DNA of 64,000 nt, taken from contig JAUCBJ010008798.1 of assembly GCA_032718475.1 (NCBI GenBank), forward strand, positions 114,041-178,040, read 5' to 3'. Position numbers and translations under genes: made by a program. Positions 21,029-33,900 of this stretch are shown one piece after another (the first letter of the stretch is position 1; every line of letters begins with the position of its first letter). The notes beneath the pieces were generated by a model. The model was not told where the DNA came from. It did not search any database and saw only the letters and a program-made list of their open reading frames with translations. Source of the stretch: Nemertoderma westbladi. Its lineage: Eukaryota; Xenacoelomorpha; Nemertodermatida; Nemertodermatidae.

Positions 21029-24000
21029 ATGTGGGCGGCAGTATTTCTCTCCGCTATATTTATTGTCCTTCCTGGTGGCGGCTGTAATGAACACATTAAA
21101 CCCGAGACTCCCAACGTGGCTACCAAGTTGAAACCGCTTCATTTCGTGTTGGTCGGCACCCTAGATGGCCACATCCACGCGCTGGACGCGGCGACAGGAC
21201 GCGAGGCCTGGCAGTTTATGGGACAGAGCGACGGGGCCGCGCTGCTCAGCTCGAGCATAACGCAACTCAAACTATTCGGGGACGACAGCGCCGATCGTCT
21301 GGTACCCGCGTTGGACGGGGGACTGTACAAATGGGACGGCGAGTCGCTCCAACCGCTCCCGATAAACGCGGAGAGTCTGCTGTCCACGAGCTATCGGTTG
21401 TCCGACCGGAGCGTTTTAGTCGGGGGGACCGACGCGAAGACGTACGGGGTTAACGCTCGCACTGGGAACCTCATGTACATATGCGGCACCTCGGGGTGTC
21501 AGCGGTCGCATCTGCTGACAGAGGATCAGGATCTCGTGGTGATCCGCAGGAAGCAGCAGACGGTCCGCGCTGTAGAGGATCATTCGGGGTACGAACGTTG
21601 GAACTTTAGCGTCGGGGAATACGAGATAACCTTCAAGTCCGCTGTTACATACGAGAAGACGGTTGAAGACAACGAGGATGAGTTTATCGTCGAGGAGGAT
21701 ATTCCCTACGTTGTTCCACATAACTACGTCGGGGTCAATGACCTGTACCTTAAGGTGTTGGTGTCCGACGGGACGGTGTTCTCCGTGACGGAATCGGAGC
21801 CGCGGCGGGAGGCTTGGCGGTTCGTCGCAGGGAACCCCGTCTCCTCGGTCTGGGTACTCCGGGCCGGGACCCTCCGCCGGGTGGATCTATTCGCGAGGTC
21901 TACGGTCCCCAGTCTGGACCCCCCCGAGCGGTCGTCGTCCGACGGCACGCCGACTAGCGACTCCCCGTTGGTCTACCTCGGGATGCACGCCGGCCAGATG
22001 TACGTGCAGCACTCCGGGAGCCCGGCGCTGCTCCCCTACCTCGGGGCCGCCGCCTACCCCAAGGGATCCGCCGTGACCTGGCGACCCTACCTCGTGTCCG
22101 CGTCCTCGCGGCCCGCCCTTGAGGGCCCGGGTTCGACGCCAGCCCGCGACGAGGACGGGAGCAAGGCGCTGGTCTCGTGGAGTCAGTACAACGACTTGGA
22201 CATCGGTTACTATCTGACGGCGTCGGAACGGATTTTCGAGGAACGGGGCGAGATTGGGGGGAACGCCGCGGAACTGGGTGAGGCTGAGGAACGCGTTCCT
22301 ACCGAGGGCCAAGGAACCGAGGGAGAGGGTCCCGGTTGGTCGGCGTGGGACCTTGTTAATGGGGTTGGAGGATTCCTCAGCAAGTAAGTATAGTTGCTCG
22401 ATATAGAGTTAGTTTGCTAGTGAAAGTATCACCATGACTATTTAACGTTTATTTAATTTTAATAAAAGTATGCACGCCGCTGTGTGGATGTTGGCCGAAT
22501 ATTTGGAATACAGTGACCCCCCCCCCCCACGTTCATTGCCAGGATCCATATACTGTATGCTGATATATGTGCGCTAAGTATCTGTGAAATAACATACCAT
22601 AAATAAATTATATATCCTTAGTAATAACAAATTTTCAGGGCTTTTCATTGATTGAAAAGTAGCCATAGCCAAGCCGTTCCACCCATACGAGCCTCTTCAG
22701 GACTATTCAATCAAATATAATAAATTGTATTTTATATGTTGCAGTTTCTAAAGGTATCCAGCGTTTTCCGTTAGGTTTACAATTAGCGTTGGGGAACACC
22801 TTGGTTTAGATTGAGGACTTATAGTTGTTTGTTTGTACATTGTTGGCCCTTGTGGTTATTTACTGTTTTGAGCTTATTGTTCTGATTTTTAGTAGTGATG
22901 TTGGTGGGACTTGAATAATGAATACCCTCTGCCAATCTGTCAGTTCTAGAACACCAATAGCTACTATGTGTGGCTGTGATAACCACAGCACAGATAGATA
23001 CTTAATGTAACTGGCCTAAATTACCTCCATTCTGGAATATAATTAATCATAAACCAACCCGTTGAAATTTAAAGCAAAACACTATAATTCTAAATGTACC
23101 CCACCGATAGGACACCTTTTCTCTGGTGGTAGGAAATTCGCTGTTGATTCTTAATTTAATTTATTTTCCCACGATATTCCCCATCTCTATTTTATTGTTT
23201 TAGTGTTTTGGTTTGGTTCCCTCACCTGAACTTAGTGGCCTTGTATAACCTGTTCCTAACCTTCAACAGTTGCTAATTCTCAATGCAATTAGTATATTAT
23301 TATTCAAGTGATTAATTTGGCATATCGCTATCTATTTTATTCATTAATTAAGCTAATTATTAATGCGATAATTGATAAACGATGCAGAAAATACCAACTA
23401 AAACGGCCTAAAATTAGTACCTTACTAAGCAGATAGGCCTATGGGACAAAGGATAATTTCTAGTAATAAGATTTATTGAAATTTATTATTTCATTGAAAT
23501 ATTTTCGGTGAAATTATTAACTTATTTTCGGTGAAATAAAAATTGTGGGTTCCAATTTTGCTAGAATAGAAACATACCTCGACCGATCTAACTAGACTTT
23601 TCTATATGTTGGCGGGGTTTTCCGGAATGGATTTTTTAATTCTATCCAGGTGGTGCAGCTTATATTGCTCAATTACGTCTGTCGTTATCACACTGTGGTT
23701 ATCGAAGAGAATAGCTGCAGTCATTAAAGCCAATATTGTTTAGCCATATAAATACGATAACTTATTTAATTTTCATCGTTTTTTAATATAAATTTATTAT
23801 TTAATTTTAGATGGTACAAAGAAGCTTTAGTTACATTCAGTGTCAGCGCCTGTTCGCTCTACTATATATGGCACCGTTGGAGCTGCAGTGGCGCAATTAC
23901 CATGGCGACGGTCAGCAGTAGCACCGCGACTCTCTGCTACGAGACTCCGGACGCCGCTGTAATCATGCCGACGACGGCGTCGGTCGGCAGCCTCGCTGCC

Positions 24001-25410
24001 GAGCACCAACTCCCGGAGTTCGTGTCCCGATTCGAGACGGACTTCCAGGACATCGTCTACATCGGGAGGGGCGGCTTCGGTGTCGTCTTCGAGGCCACCA
24101 ACGCGGTGGACAGCTGCGCCTACGCGGTCAAACGGATCGCCTTACCGGACCGGGAGGCCCCCAAAGATCGCGTGCTCCGCGAGGTGAAGACCCTCGCGAT
24201 CCTGGACCACCCGGGGATCGTGCGGTACTTCAACTCGTGGCTGGAGGCGCCTCCTCCCGGGTGGATCGAGCATCGGGACTCGTCTAGCTTCCGAGTCGCT
24301 ATGGACTCGGGGACGGTGACTCAACCGTCGTCCCAGCCGCCACCGCGACTCATAAAGAAGGTCGTCTCGCTCAGCGATATAATAAACTTCGCGCCGCCGC
24401 CGATTGCCACAAACACAGCGGATTCGCTGATGAACTCTAGTTGTTTCTCTGAGGAATCCTGCGGAACAGACACCGCCGGCTACTCGAGTTCCAACGACTC
24501 CTGTTTGAGGAACGTTTCCGTGCGGAACGAGGGGAAACCCGCGCGGAACGATTCGGTCGACATCGTGTTCGGCGACGGGGGCGCCCCCTCGCAGGAGGCT
24601 GCGGAATCCTCGCGTCTCACCGGTGGGGTCTCCTGCACGACCCAGTCGGTGAGCACAAGCACCTGCCGCAGTTACCTGTACATACAGATGCAGTTGTGTC
24701 GGAAGGAGACCCTCCGGGACTGGTTGGCCGCGGAACGGGACACCACCGACTACATCGAGAGACTCAGGTACTTCGAGCAGATCGTCGAGGCCGTCCAGTA
24801 CGTCCACGACAACGGACTCATCCACCGCGATCTCAAACCTTCCAACATATTCTTCTCGCAGGACGGGACCATAAAGATCGGCGACTTCGGATTGGTTACC
24901 ACCATGGAGGATCAGCACCCCGAGGAGGCGCGCTCCTCCGGGGGCGGGGAGGAGCGGCACACTGACCAGGTCGGGACCTGGTTGTACATGAGTCCGGAGC
25001 AGTCGTCTGGCACCGAGGAATACGGACAGAAGGTGGATATATTCTCGTTGGGGTTGATCCTCTTCGAGTTGTGCCATCCGTTCAGCACCCAGATGGAACG
25101 CGTTCACGTACTGAGCGAGGTGCGTTCCTCCAGACTGCCGCGTTCCTTCCATCGGGACCTGCCGGCGGTGGCCACTTTGGTGCTCGCCATGGTGGACCCG
25201 GAGCCCGAGGCTCGCCCCGGTTGCCAGGCGATCCTGGGTATGTCGCCGGTCTACGAGTTGGGCGAGTCGCGAAGGAGACGCAGCCAATCGGGTCGCAGGA
25301 ACACCAGCAACTCGAGTAGCGGCGACGTCGAGTCGGACAGACAGACTGCCGACGTGCTACAGCAGTACGTCGGTCTGGGTGCTGGCGAACTAGTTACTGC
25401 GCCAATGTAG
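21029..25410 (+). CDS. EIF2AK3: PERK, ER-stress eIF2-alpha kinase, two exons
   Basis: PERK is a type I ER-membrane kinase of the unfolded-protein response; it phosphorylates eIF2-alpha to lower translation. Exon 1 is 21029-22383 (GTAAGT donor) and exon 2 is 23811-25410 (TTTTAG acceptor), giving 984 residues; human PERK is about 1,116. Residues 1-20 (MWAAVFLSAIFIVLPGGG...) form a signal peptide. The luminal IRE1-like beta-propeller region follows, with VGTLDGHIHALDAATGREAW, VPALDGGLYKWDG and SGYERWNFSVGEYEITF. Exon 2 opens with WYKEALVTFSVSACSLYYIW, the transmembrane segment. The kinase has GRGGFG (537-542), Lys in AYAVKR (559), a long acidic/Ser-rich insert, HRDLKPSN (790 onward), DFG (810-812) and the PERK-type activation segment QVGTWLYMSPEQ. 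The single intron separates the luminal part from the membrane and kinase part. The frame is intact. Long antisense frames (24142-25287, 21887-22312) are GC-driven shadows. Confidence 0.95.
22384..23810 (+). other. PERK intron
   Basis: GT...AG intron between the luminal exon and the TM/kinase exon. It contains a C-run (about 22517-22528) and a short direct repeat of TTTTCGGTGAAAT (about 23501-23538). No nested gene was seen. Confidence 0.85.
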
Positions 25411-25668
25411 TTTAGCTAACGGTAGTCGCGTGGCTGTAGTTACAGGATATTCTTTCAGAGTCGCATATAGTTCGAGATGTTGTCATTGCGATGTTCATCG
25501 TCCCCTATTTTTTGTAATATAATAATGTAATGCAATGTTATTCTATAAGATGGTAAATATGTTAACAAACTGGTTGTTTGATGAGAAACCAATAATACAA
25601 GTTGTATAAAACAATAGGTATATCAATTAATTAACAGTCAATTAAAATATGTATCTCGGTAATCATTT

Positions 25669-25928
25669 AAGGCCCGTTTCCGCGCTGCTTTTTTTTAGTT
25701 GAAACAATTTCTAGAAATTATTTGCTTCAAGATGAATCTGAGAATTTTCGAATGCTAAAACCTAAAATATAGAATAAAGCTCAAAAAAATAATTAATATA
25801 AAATAATTATCTAATTCTAGAATATTCATATTATATCTTAATTTTAAATGAACGTTAGAAAAGGCATAACAAGCTTGAAAAAAAGCTCAGAATATCTCAC
25901 ATAAAAAGGCAGCGCGGAAACGGTCCTT
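25669..25928. mobile_element. Hairpin element (MITE) after PERK
   Basis: The left end AAGGCCCGTTTCCGCGCTGC (25669-25688) is complementary to the right end at 25909-25928 with one or two mismatches. The interior is AT-rich and non-coding. The first bases GGCCCGT recall the 34656-34966 element. It lies about 260 bp past the PERK stop, so it may sit in the 3' UTR. No target duplication was identified. Confidence 0.75.
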
Positions 25929-27112
25929 ATCACCGGTTACATTTTTATCTGTAAATTAGAATGGCACAATAATTTTAACTTTTAAATGGGCAATTTCAGA
26001 ATATATATTATTATATATTATAATATATATTATTGTAGTTTAAATTAGTGATATTTGTTTCTAGAATTAGTGATTCTTAGATATATATTTTTCGAATCGA
26101 TATTTATTGCGGTTAGAAATAATTTTTTTTTTTCAGAAATATAATTTTGTTGCACAATGAACCTAAATTTAATCAATACATTTTGTATTTTATGGCCTAG
26201 AAGTGTTTATTTAAATACGAATTGAGTGGCACTCACTCACAATAACTCGAAAATTACAAGCCAATATTTGAATCGAAAATTACAAGCCAATATTGGAATT
26301 TGTGGCTTATTTGAATGGCTCATTTTTGTTGAACGTCACAAACACAAACATGGTTGTAACAGGTTTATTAAATGTTTTCTTAATATTATTGTATTGCCAA
26401 ATTAATGTTTTAAATTCAATATAGATTGTTGATCATCAGCTTCTAATAATAGCCAATCATAATGAAATACTTTTTGCCATTTTCGAATTCAAAAAGCGAT
26501 TTGCATCAAAAACATGACAGTGAATATGTATTATGTGGCGAAGGCCATCGTACTATCACGTCCGCAGTAACGCTTAAGGTTTGTGCTTATGTCGCAACTT
26601 AACATATACTTACAATTTAATTTAATTATTGATTTAATGTTATTTTTCAATCAAAGTACACGTACCGGTATGTATTGATGTTCTTTTGTCATATTAAGCG
26701 TAACACATTCATTTTCATAAACCCGAGACTTTAATAATAAAATATTATTTTCCTACAAGTTTAAATAAGAGTTATAGTATGTGCTGAACTAGAGCTAAGC
26801 ACCATTTTAGTGAGCAAACGTTGTAGAAAAATTCTCAAAATATTTATCAAAACTTCCAAAATAGAAAATGATTAAGAACATCAGTTATTATGCCTAAAAA
26901 TTATATTTTAATTACTATTTATTCCAGAATTTTCCAATACCGTTGGGAAATTACATAATTTGCTAACTAAAATGGCGCTCTAAGTTAGTTAGCGTTGTTG
27001 TGTCCACCTAACTACGTTTGTTTTTCTATTTGGTTTACGTTTGTGCTCGGGGGTGTAATTGAATTACTCTTCCTAACTACTATTAATCGTTCATTACCGA
27101 TTTTGTATGTAA
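25929..27112. other. Intergenic, no gene recognised
   Basis: AT-rich, with TATTATATATTATAATATAT runs near 26000 and a short direct repeat CGAAAATTACAAGCCAATAT (about 26247 and 26274). No coding region recognised. Confidence 0.45.
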
Positions 27113-29630
27113 TGAAGTATACCTACCAGACGACAATGGGGATGGGTCCCCGGCTTGTTAGTGCCGTTAGTCTGTAAACACATGAAGTATACCAGGCGAC
27201 AATGGGGATTGGTCCCCGGCTTGTTAGTGCCGTTAGTCTGTAAACACATGAAGTATACCAGGCGACAATGGGGATGGGTCCCCGGCTTGTTAGTGCCGTT
27301 AGTCTGTAAACACATGAAGTATACCAGACGACAATGGGGATGGGTCCCCGGCTTGTTAGTGCCGTTAGTCTGTAAACACATGAAGTATACCAGACGACAA
27401 TGGGGATTGGTCCCCGGCTTGTTAGTGCCGTTAGTCTGTAAACACATGAAGTATACCAGGCGACAATGGGGATTGGTCCCCGGCTTGTTAGTGCCGTTAG
27501 TCTGTAAACACATGAAGTATACCAGGCGACAATGGGGATGGGTCCCCGGCTTGTTAGTGCCGTTAGTCTGTAAACACATGAAGTATACCTACCAGACGAC
27601 AATGGGGATGGGTCCCCGGGTTGTTAGTGCCGTTAGTCTGTAAACACATGAAGTATACCAGACGACAATGGGGATGGGTCCCCGGCTTGTTAGTGCCGTT
27701 AGTCTGTAAACACATGAAGTATACCAGACGACAATGGGGATGGGTCCCCGGCTTGTTAGTGCCGTTAGTCTGTAAACACATGAAGTATACCAGGCGACAA
27801 TGGGGATTGGTCCCCGGCTTGTTAGTGCCGTTAGTCTGTAAACACATGAAGTATACCAGGCGACAATGGGGATGGGTCCCCGGCTTGTTAGTGCCGTTAG
27901 TCTGTAAACACATGAAGTATACCTACCAGACGACAATGGGGATGGGTCCCCGGGTTGTTAGTGCCGTTAGTCTGTAAACACATGAAGTATACCAGACGAC
28001 AATGGGGATGGGTCCCCGGCTTGTTAGTGCCGTTAGTCTGTAAACACATGAAGTATACCAGACGACAATGGGGATGGGTCCCCGGCTTGTTAGTGCCGTT
28101 AGTCTGTAAACACATGAAGTATACCAGGCGACAATGGGGATGGGTCCCCGGCTTGTTAGTGCCGTTAGTCTGTAAACACATGAAGTATACCAGGCGACAA
28201 TGGGGATGGGTCCCCAGCTTGTTAGTGCCGTTAGTCTGTAAACACATGAAGTATACCAGACGACAATGGGGATGGGTCCCCGGCTTGTTAGTGCCCTTAG
28301 TTTGTAAACACATGAAGTATACCAGACGATAATGGGGATTGGTCTCCGGCTTGTTAGTGCCGTTAGTCTGTAAACACATGAAGTATACCAGGCGACAATG
28401 GGGATGGGTCCCCGGCTTGTTAGTGCCGTTAGTCTGTAAACACATGAAGTATACCAGACGACAATGGGGATGGGTCCCCGGCTTGTTAGTGCCGTTAGTC
28501 TGTAAACACATGAAGTATACCAGACGACAATGGGGATGGGTCCCCGGCTTGTTAGTGCCGTTAGTCTGTAAACACATGAAGTATACCAGACGACAATGGG
28601 GATGGGTCCCCGGCTTGTTAGTGCCGTTAGTCTGTAAACACATGAAGTATACCAGACGACAATGGGGATGGGTCCCCGGCTTGTTAGTGCCGTTAGTCTG
28701 TAAACACATGAAGTATACCAGACGACAATGGGGATGGGACCCCGGCTTGTTAGTGCCGTTAGTCTGTAAACACATGAAGTATACCAGACGACAATGGGGA
28801 TGGGTCCCCGGCTTGTTAGTGCCGTTAGTCTGTAAACACATGAAGTATACCAGGCGACAATGGGGATGGGTCCCCAGCTTGTTAGTGCCGTTAGTCTGTA
28901 AACACATGAAGTATACCAGACGATAATGGGGATGGGTCCCCGGCTTGTTAGTGCCGTTAGTCTGTAAACACATGAAGTATACCAGACGACAATGGGGATT
29001 GGTCCCCGGCTTGTTAGTGCCGTTAGTCTGTAAACACATGAAGTATACCACACGACAATGGGGATGGGTCCCCGGCTTGTTAGTGCCGTTAGTCTGTAAA
29101 CACATGAAGTATACCAGACGACAATGGGGATGGGTGCCCGGCTTGTTAGTGCCGTTAGTCTGTAAACACATGAAGTATACCAGACGATAATGGGGATGGG
29201 TCCCCGGCTTGTTAGTGCCGTTAGTCTGTAAACACATGAAGTATACCAGACGACAATGGGGATTGGTCCCCGGCTTGTTAGTGCCGTTAGTCTGTAAACA
29301 CATGAAGTATACCAGACGACAATGGGGATGGGTCCCCGGCTTGTTAGTGCCGTTAGTCTGTAAACACATGAAGTATACCAGACGACAATGGGGATGGGTC
29401 CCCGGCTTGTTAGTGCCGTTAGTCTGTAAACACATGAAGTATACCAGGCGACAATGGGGATGGGTCCCCAGCTTGTTAGTGCCGTTAGTCTGTAAACACA
29501 TGAAGTATACCAGACGACAATGGGGATGGGTCCCCGGCTTGTTAGTGCCGTTAGTCTGTAAACACATGAAGTATACCAGACGACAATGGGGATGGGTCCC
29601 CGGCTTGTTAGTGCCGTTTGTCTGGATTCT
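27113..29630. repeat. 66-bp minisatellite, about 38 units
   Basis: Near-identical head-to-tail units contain CGACAATGGGGATGGGTCCC, GTTAGTGCCGTTAGTCTGTA and AACACATGAAGTATACCA. Most units are 66 bp; three (near 27120, 27590 and 27920) carry a 4-bp CTAC insertion. The five-unit block from 27587 is repeated from 27921, including the CCCGGGTTG variant, which shows block duplication. Because 66 is a multiple of three and the unit has few stops, long frames arise on both strands (up to 556 codons, 27897-29567 minus). Unit-to-unit differences include changes that alter residues or make stops, and no flanking gene structure exists, so these frames are not called. Confidence 0.92.
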
Positions 29631-31065
29631 GAAGAAACATTGACTGTTTCATATTATTTATACGTTTTGTGACGTGAAGGGCCACTTCATTTATTTTGAT
29701 TGTTTAACAATTTAATTGATTTTTATCACGGTCGGTTCGCTTAAGTTATCATCTCTACTGATGACAAAATAATGGTGCATTCGTAAATAGTGACAGTGAA
29801 CATTGAATTAGAATATCATTGAGTTTATGAACATTTTTTGGGGTCGAATAATAATAATAAATGCTACTGCTTTTGTACTTACACTTAAAGTGTCGTATAT
29901 ACCAAGTCTGTTTATTTACCTATAAAATGTTTCTGAGTCTGACTGTCTGAGTCTGAGTGTAATTTACTCAACTTCCGGTGATTGGTGACTTTATGACGTC
30001 ATAACAAACCCCTATAACACACAATTCAGATGTCGTCAATTGTGTCGTTAGCAAAAATTGTTGCGTTTGTATCTATTAGGGGAAACGCGCTGCCGTTAAT
30101 AATCATAATAATATTAATAATATAATCTAACGATAATTTTATGTGAAATGTAAAACTACATATAAGTGCCGCTGTTAAACATCAGTTATCGTTGTTTATA
30201 TTTGCATTATTTGTAAGATTGCCATAATAATAATTAATAATTGTCTAACAATTCTATGAAGTATCAAATAATTACTGATTTAATTAATTTAATTATTTAA
30301 AAGCCGTTTTTATAATTTTTCACCATTATCCAAAATATTGTTAACTCCTCCGAGTTGGTTGCCCTGTGTTAATTGTTTTAAATAATACACCTTGGTTTCT
30401 ATGGTTACTGGTTACTCGTTCATTCCATCTATGGCGATGCTGTTGTTTGAACATTGCCAACTCTCTATGTGCTATTAATATAATAATAATTAATCCAATT
30501 AATTTCTACCTAATTATGTAACGGTTATTCTTACACTATTCGGTTTGTTCTAGAATAATAACTGATAAGGAGTGAATATTTCATTATAGATGTACTAAAA
30601 TTATTTCGCTCTTCTAGGTTTACAATGAAATTTCAAGTAATTTTAGACTTGATGGATTGGCGCATATTTTCCGAAATTTAGCCACGAAATTATTATTGCA
30701 GTTTGGCCCACAGTTTTATTCTCCTATTATTATTCTACTTCCTAGACTAAATTAATTTGTTTGATTTTATCCGATTTTTTGGACTTAGTTATTGTCCTAT
30801 CGTTGTAGGCCTGTAGTTTGTTTTTGGGTCGTCGGAAATATTAGTTTATTAGTCTCTTTATGTGATGACTCAAAGTCATTTTGTGTTTTTTTCACGAAAG
30901 ATTTTACTAGCTATATATATGATGCAATTGTTTTCTTAACATTGGGAGGGAGGGGGATATTGATAATTTGTAATTGTGGTGTAATATTATGACGTCTTAT
31001 TATTGTTTATATAAAATATAAACCGTAAATGCTGCGAAATACCATTGCTTTTATAATGCAGTTCC

Positions 31066-31069
<4 letters not shown>
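29631..31069. other. Intergenic, no gene recognised
   Basis: AT-rich (AATAATAAT runs) without a supported gene. A frame at 30792-30992 has no domain. Confidence 0.45.

Positions 31070-31097
<28 letters not shown>
31070..31097. repeat. Poly(G) tract of about 28
   Basis: The longest G-run of the window, about 65 bp before the 31163 hairpin element. The run length should be treated as approximate, because such tracts are error-prone in sequencing. Confidence 0.85.
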
Positions 31098-31162
31098 CTG
31101 GATATTGTACCGGTGGGTAGTGATGTAGTTCTACTGAACGGTGGGTAGGGTACGCAGCAAAC

Positions 31163-31302
31163 TTCGCCCGCGTCCAATATTCGCCCTCAAAATACGTGTT
31201 AAAATAACATCATCGATTATTGTTTTGTTGTTTTGGTTAGAAAAACGCGTCTCTGTAACCTGCTCCTTTGCCTCAATCGGGCGAAGGCTGGACGTGGGCG
31301 AA
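31163..31302. mobile_element. Hairpin element C carrying the shared core
   Basis: Arms 31163-31186 (TTCGCCCGCGTCCAATATTC...) and 31279-31302 are complementary with a few mismatches. The core occupies 31215-31270: ATTATTGTTTTG, GTTTTGGTTAGAAAAA, then CTCTGTAACCTGCTCCTTTG. Total length is about 140 bp. No target duplication was seen. Confidence 0.7.
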
Positions 31303-32611
31303 AACTGCACTCAACCGTAGTGTAGTAGGCCAAATTAGCTAAGTAATTCGATGATATTTATTACAGGATGTACCGTACGGTTGAATAAAGTACAAAACAA
31401 GTAATAAAGCAGTAATTAACGCACGGCCTACTTTTCATCTTTCAAATACGCCATAGGGCAAATTATTTTGGTTTTCTAAACAAAATTGAGATGTTCTACA
31501 TTTTTTATAAGCGTTTAGAAACTTTTCACAGTGAACATTTTGAAAAAAAAACCCTGCCGGAATTTCATGATACCACGCACTTTACGCGGTGCCCCCCAAT
31601 CGCGTCTCTACCACACCTATAACTGCAATTTTTAGCTTTTAATATTTGTACCAAAATAAATTAATTTATAATATACCGTGCTTATTTTATATTGACAAAA
31701 CTACCAACATCAAATGCCGCAGACATTCATTACTCAATTATCATTGGTTCTTGAACTTAAATTCAAGGTATTGAATCCATTGAATACATGTCTATTGTGT
31801 AATTGTATGCTAACACTACTGTCTGTGTGTCTGCAACGCTGCCGCAAACTGCATTCATTAATAATCATTCACTGTCTGACACTCAACCTGTGCATAACAT
31901 TGCCCTGCGCACGGATTCAAACAACTAGCACCTCCTCACTGTGTACCGTATAGCTGCCCTATTGGTTTGAGTTGCCCAGGATCCATCTATGTTAAGGGGG
32001 AGGGGGTTGCTGGAGGCAGCTGTTTACTTATATTACGCCACGGCTTCTACATTACGCTGCTACTGAATGCAGCTGCTACTGCAATAAACTGGCCTGGGAA
32101 GGGAAACCGCCTTCACTTCACAAGAATACTAACAACCTTATATTCTAAGTCCGATGCTTATATTATTTTGTTATTGATTCTAAAGATGTTATTTATATTG
32201 CCTTTGAAATAGTAACGCCAAAGAAATAGTGCATGCTGCTATCTCTGTAAATATTACTGTGTTGACAGTATACCCTGGTTGTTTCTGCCACAAAGTTAGT
32301 ATAGGTCTACTTTACGAATTTTGTTGATAACAATGGAAGAATTATTCAATAGGTTTAGCGGTGAACAACATTCGAAGTATAAATAAGCAAATAATAATGC
32401 CCACAGTATTAGTCAGTACTGTTCGCATGGGCCTATAATACAGTACACTACGTTGCGTTGGCTCTACTGCTAGTGTTAGTATGAGGCCCTAACCCTAATT
32501 AGATATTGCCATTTAAAGTATTAATTAATGCTACAATGCCAGTGTGAAGGTGAAACCGAAAATTTAAATTCATTTAGGTGGTAATTGTATGGCAAATATA
32601 ACCAATAACGA
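31303..32611. other. Intergenic, no gene recognised
   Basis: Frames of about 80 codons at 31714-31953 and 31967-32212 show no recognisable domain. Nothing else supported. Confidence 0.4.
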
Positions 32612-32835
32612 CCCTGTGAAGAATACCAGGTCTTCACTTTTCGGTCGAAATTCTATTGGAATTTTCTATACGAAGAATTTGTATTTTTTTCTAATTTATC
32701 TTTATTAAGTGTTTTATAGCACTTATTTCTGTGTAACTTGTATAGATACTTATTCGTTTATTGTTTTGGTTAGAATCAGCCCTTCTGTAACCTGTGTTTT
32801 TGGTGAAAACCTAGTGGTATTCTTCACATGGGGTT
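32612..32835. mobile_element. Hairpin element D carrying the shared core
   Basis: The left arm CCCTGTGAAGAATACCA (about 32613-32629) faces TGGTATTCTTCACATGGGG (about 32815-32833). A second GTCTTCACTTTT block lies just inside. The core is at 32756-32800: CGTTTATTGTTTTGGTTAGA, then CTTCTGTAACCTGTGTTTTT. A CTGTGTAACTTG occurs about 25 bp upstream, matching the bounding direct repeat seen in other copies. Confidence 0.65.
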
Positions 32836-32967
32836 AAACTGCAAAGTGAAACATGGGCCCCTTGTGAAGTGATTTTTAGGTCCGCGTATCGACTCCACCA
32901 GTATTCACTACTTTGTTGTTGTTGTTGTTAATTTCTCGTTAGGTTTTGGTATTAAGAATTGATACGG

Positions 32968-33042
32968 CCCCCAGTGGCTCAGTTGGCAGAGCTTGGGACT
33001 TGGAATCTCTAGGTACCGAGTTCAATCCCCCAATCCGGTGAA
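32968..33042 (+). repeat. tRNA-derived SINE head or tRNA pseudogene
   Basis: AGTGGCTCAGTTGGCAGAGC matches the A-box region of an RNA polymerase III tRNA promoter, and CGAGTTCAATCCCC, about 35 bp later, matches the B box. The spacing fits a tRNA. The acceptor stem does not close well and the sequence runs on into GAATGTTTTTTGTTG, so a SINE 5' head is more likely than a working tRNA. The 76-codon frame at 32993-33223 is chance. Confidence 0.7.
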
Positions 33043-33900
33043 TGTTTTTTGTTGTAAGATTGGTAGTAAGCCATTCAAGGAGACAGTTCATGCGTTAGTA
33101 GACTCGGACCTTTGCGCGATTTTGTGCTTGTTAAATACAGTATTATGTCTCACTGCGCATTATATATTGAAATTATCTTTGGATTCTGTCGAATCCAAAC
33201 TGTTAAAATATACTTTTGAGTAAATTGAATCTGAACGTACTGTAAATGTATCAGAATGAGAATCAGCACGGCAACTTCAGCTTCCGGAAACCTTAGAGAC
33301 AAGTTTTTTTTTGTTAAATCGTTGAGGAGTGGTAGTGGCACGTCTTCACGTCTACCCTTCCAATAGGGCTGGTCAAGGGAGGGAAAAAACACTTTTCACA
33401 TAATGTGTTTGTGCTCAAATTTTTATGAAATGCATACATTTTTTATTATTAAACTTTTAAAATAAAAGTAGAAAAATTACTCATTTTAATCAAAAGAATG
33501 TTAGTTATTTAACTCACTTGAATAATTGCAATCAAAAACTGCACATAATAATGATACATAATCATAATATTCACATAATCATAAAAATGCACATGATAAA
33601 ATAATGAACATTAGAACATGCGCGTTACATGTTTTTTGGCTTAGCTTAGCAGGTCGGGTTACTTGATAATTTATATATCGTTCTTTATTGTCTGCCAATC
33701 ATTATTGTTTATCTATAGGCCTAGTCGCCTACACAGTAGTGTACTGCATGTACTGTACTGTAGGCCTAAAATATTGCTGTTTTCCCGTTGACTGCATAGT
33801 GCATAGCATACTGTACAGCATAGGCCTACAGTATCTCAAATGTAATAGGACTGTAGCAGGACTTTTATAAAGATTACACTTCGGAATCGAAACTTGGTAC
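33043..33900. other. Intergenic, no gene recognised
   Basis: AT-rich; several TAGGCCTA copies near 33717-33830. No gene supported. Part of the start may belong to the SINE body. Confidence 0.4.

Noticed and set aside
20925-21131. Upstream ATG frame before PERK
   Set aside because: It runs out of frame with the luminal domain; the ATG at 21029 gives a signal peptide directly joined to the conserved domain.
24142-25287. 381-codon minus-strand frame under the PERK kinase exon
   Set aside because: GC-rich antisense shadow of the kinase reading frame, no recognisable domain.
27897-29567. 556-codon minus-strand frame of 22-residue repeats, and its partners on both strands
   Set aside because: It is a by-product of the 66-bp minisatellite: frames are equally open on the other strand, variants include stops and non-conservative changes, and no signal, domain or exon structure surrounds it.
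27113-29630. CRISPR-like array
   Set aside because: Units are contiguous 66-bp repeats without unique spacers, and the context is a spliced eukaryotic genome.
32968-33042. Functional tRNA gene
   Set aside because: A and B boxes are present but the acceptor stem and anticodon arm do not fold cleanly; SINE head preferred.
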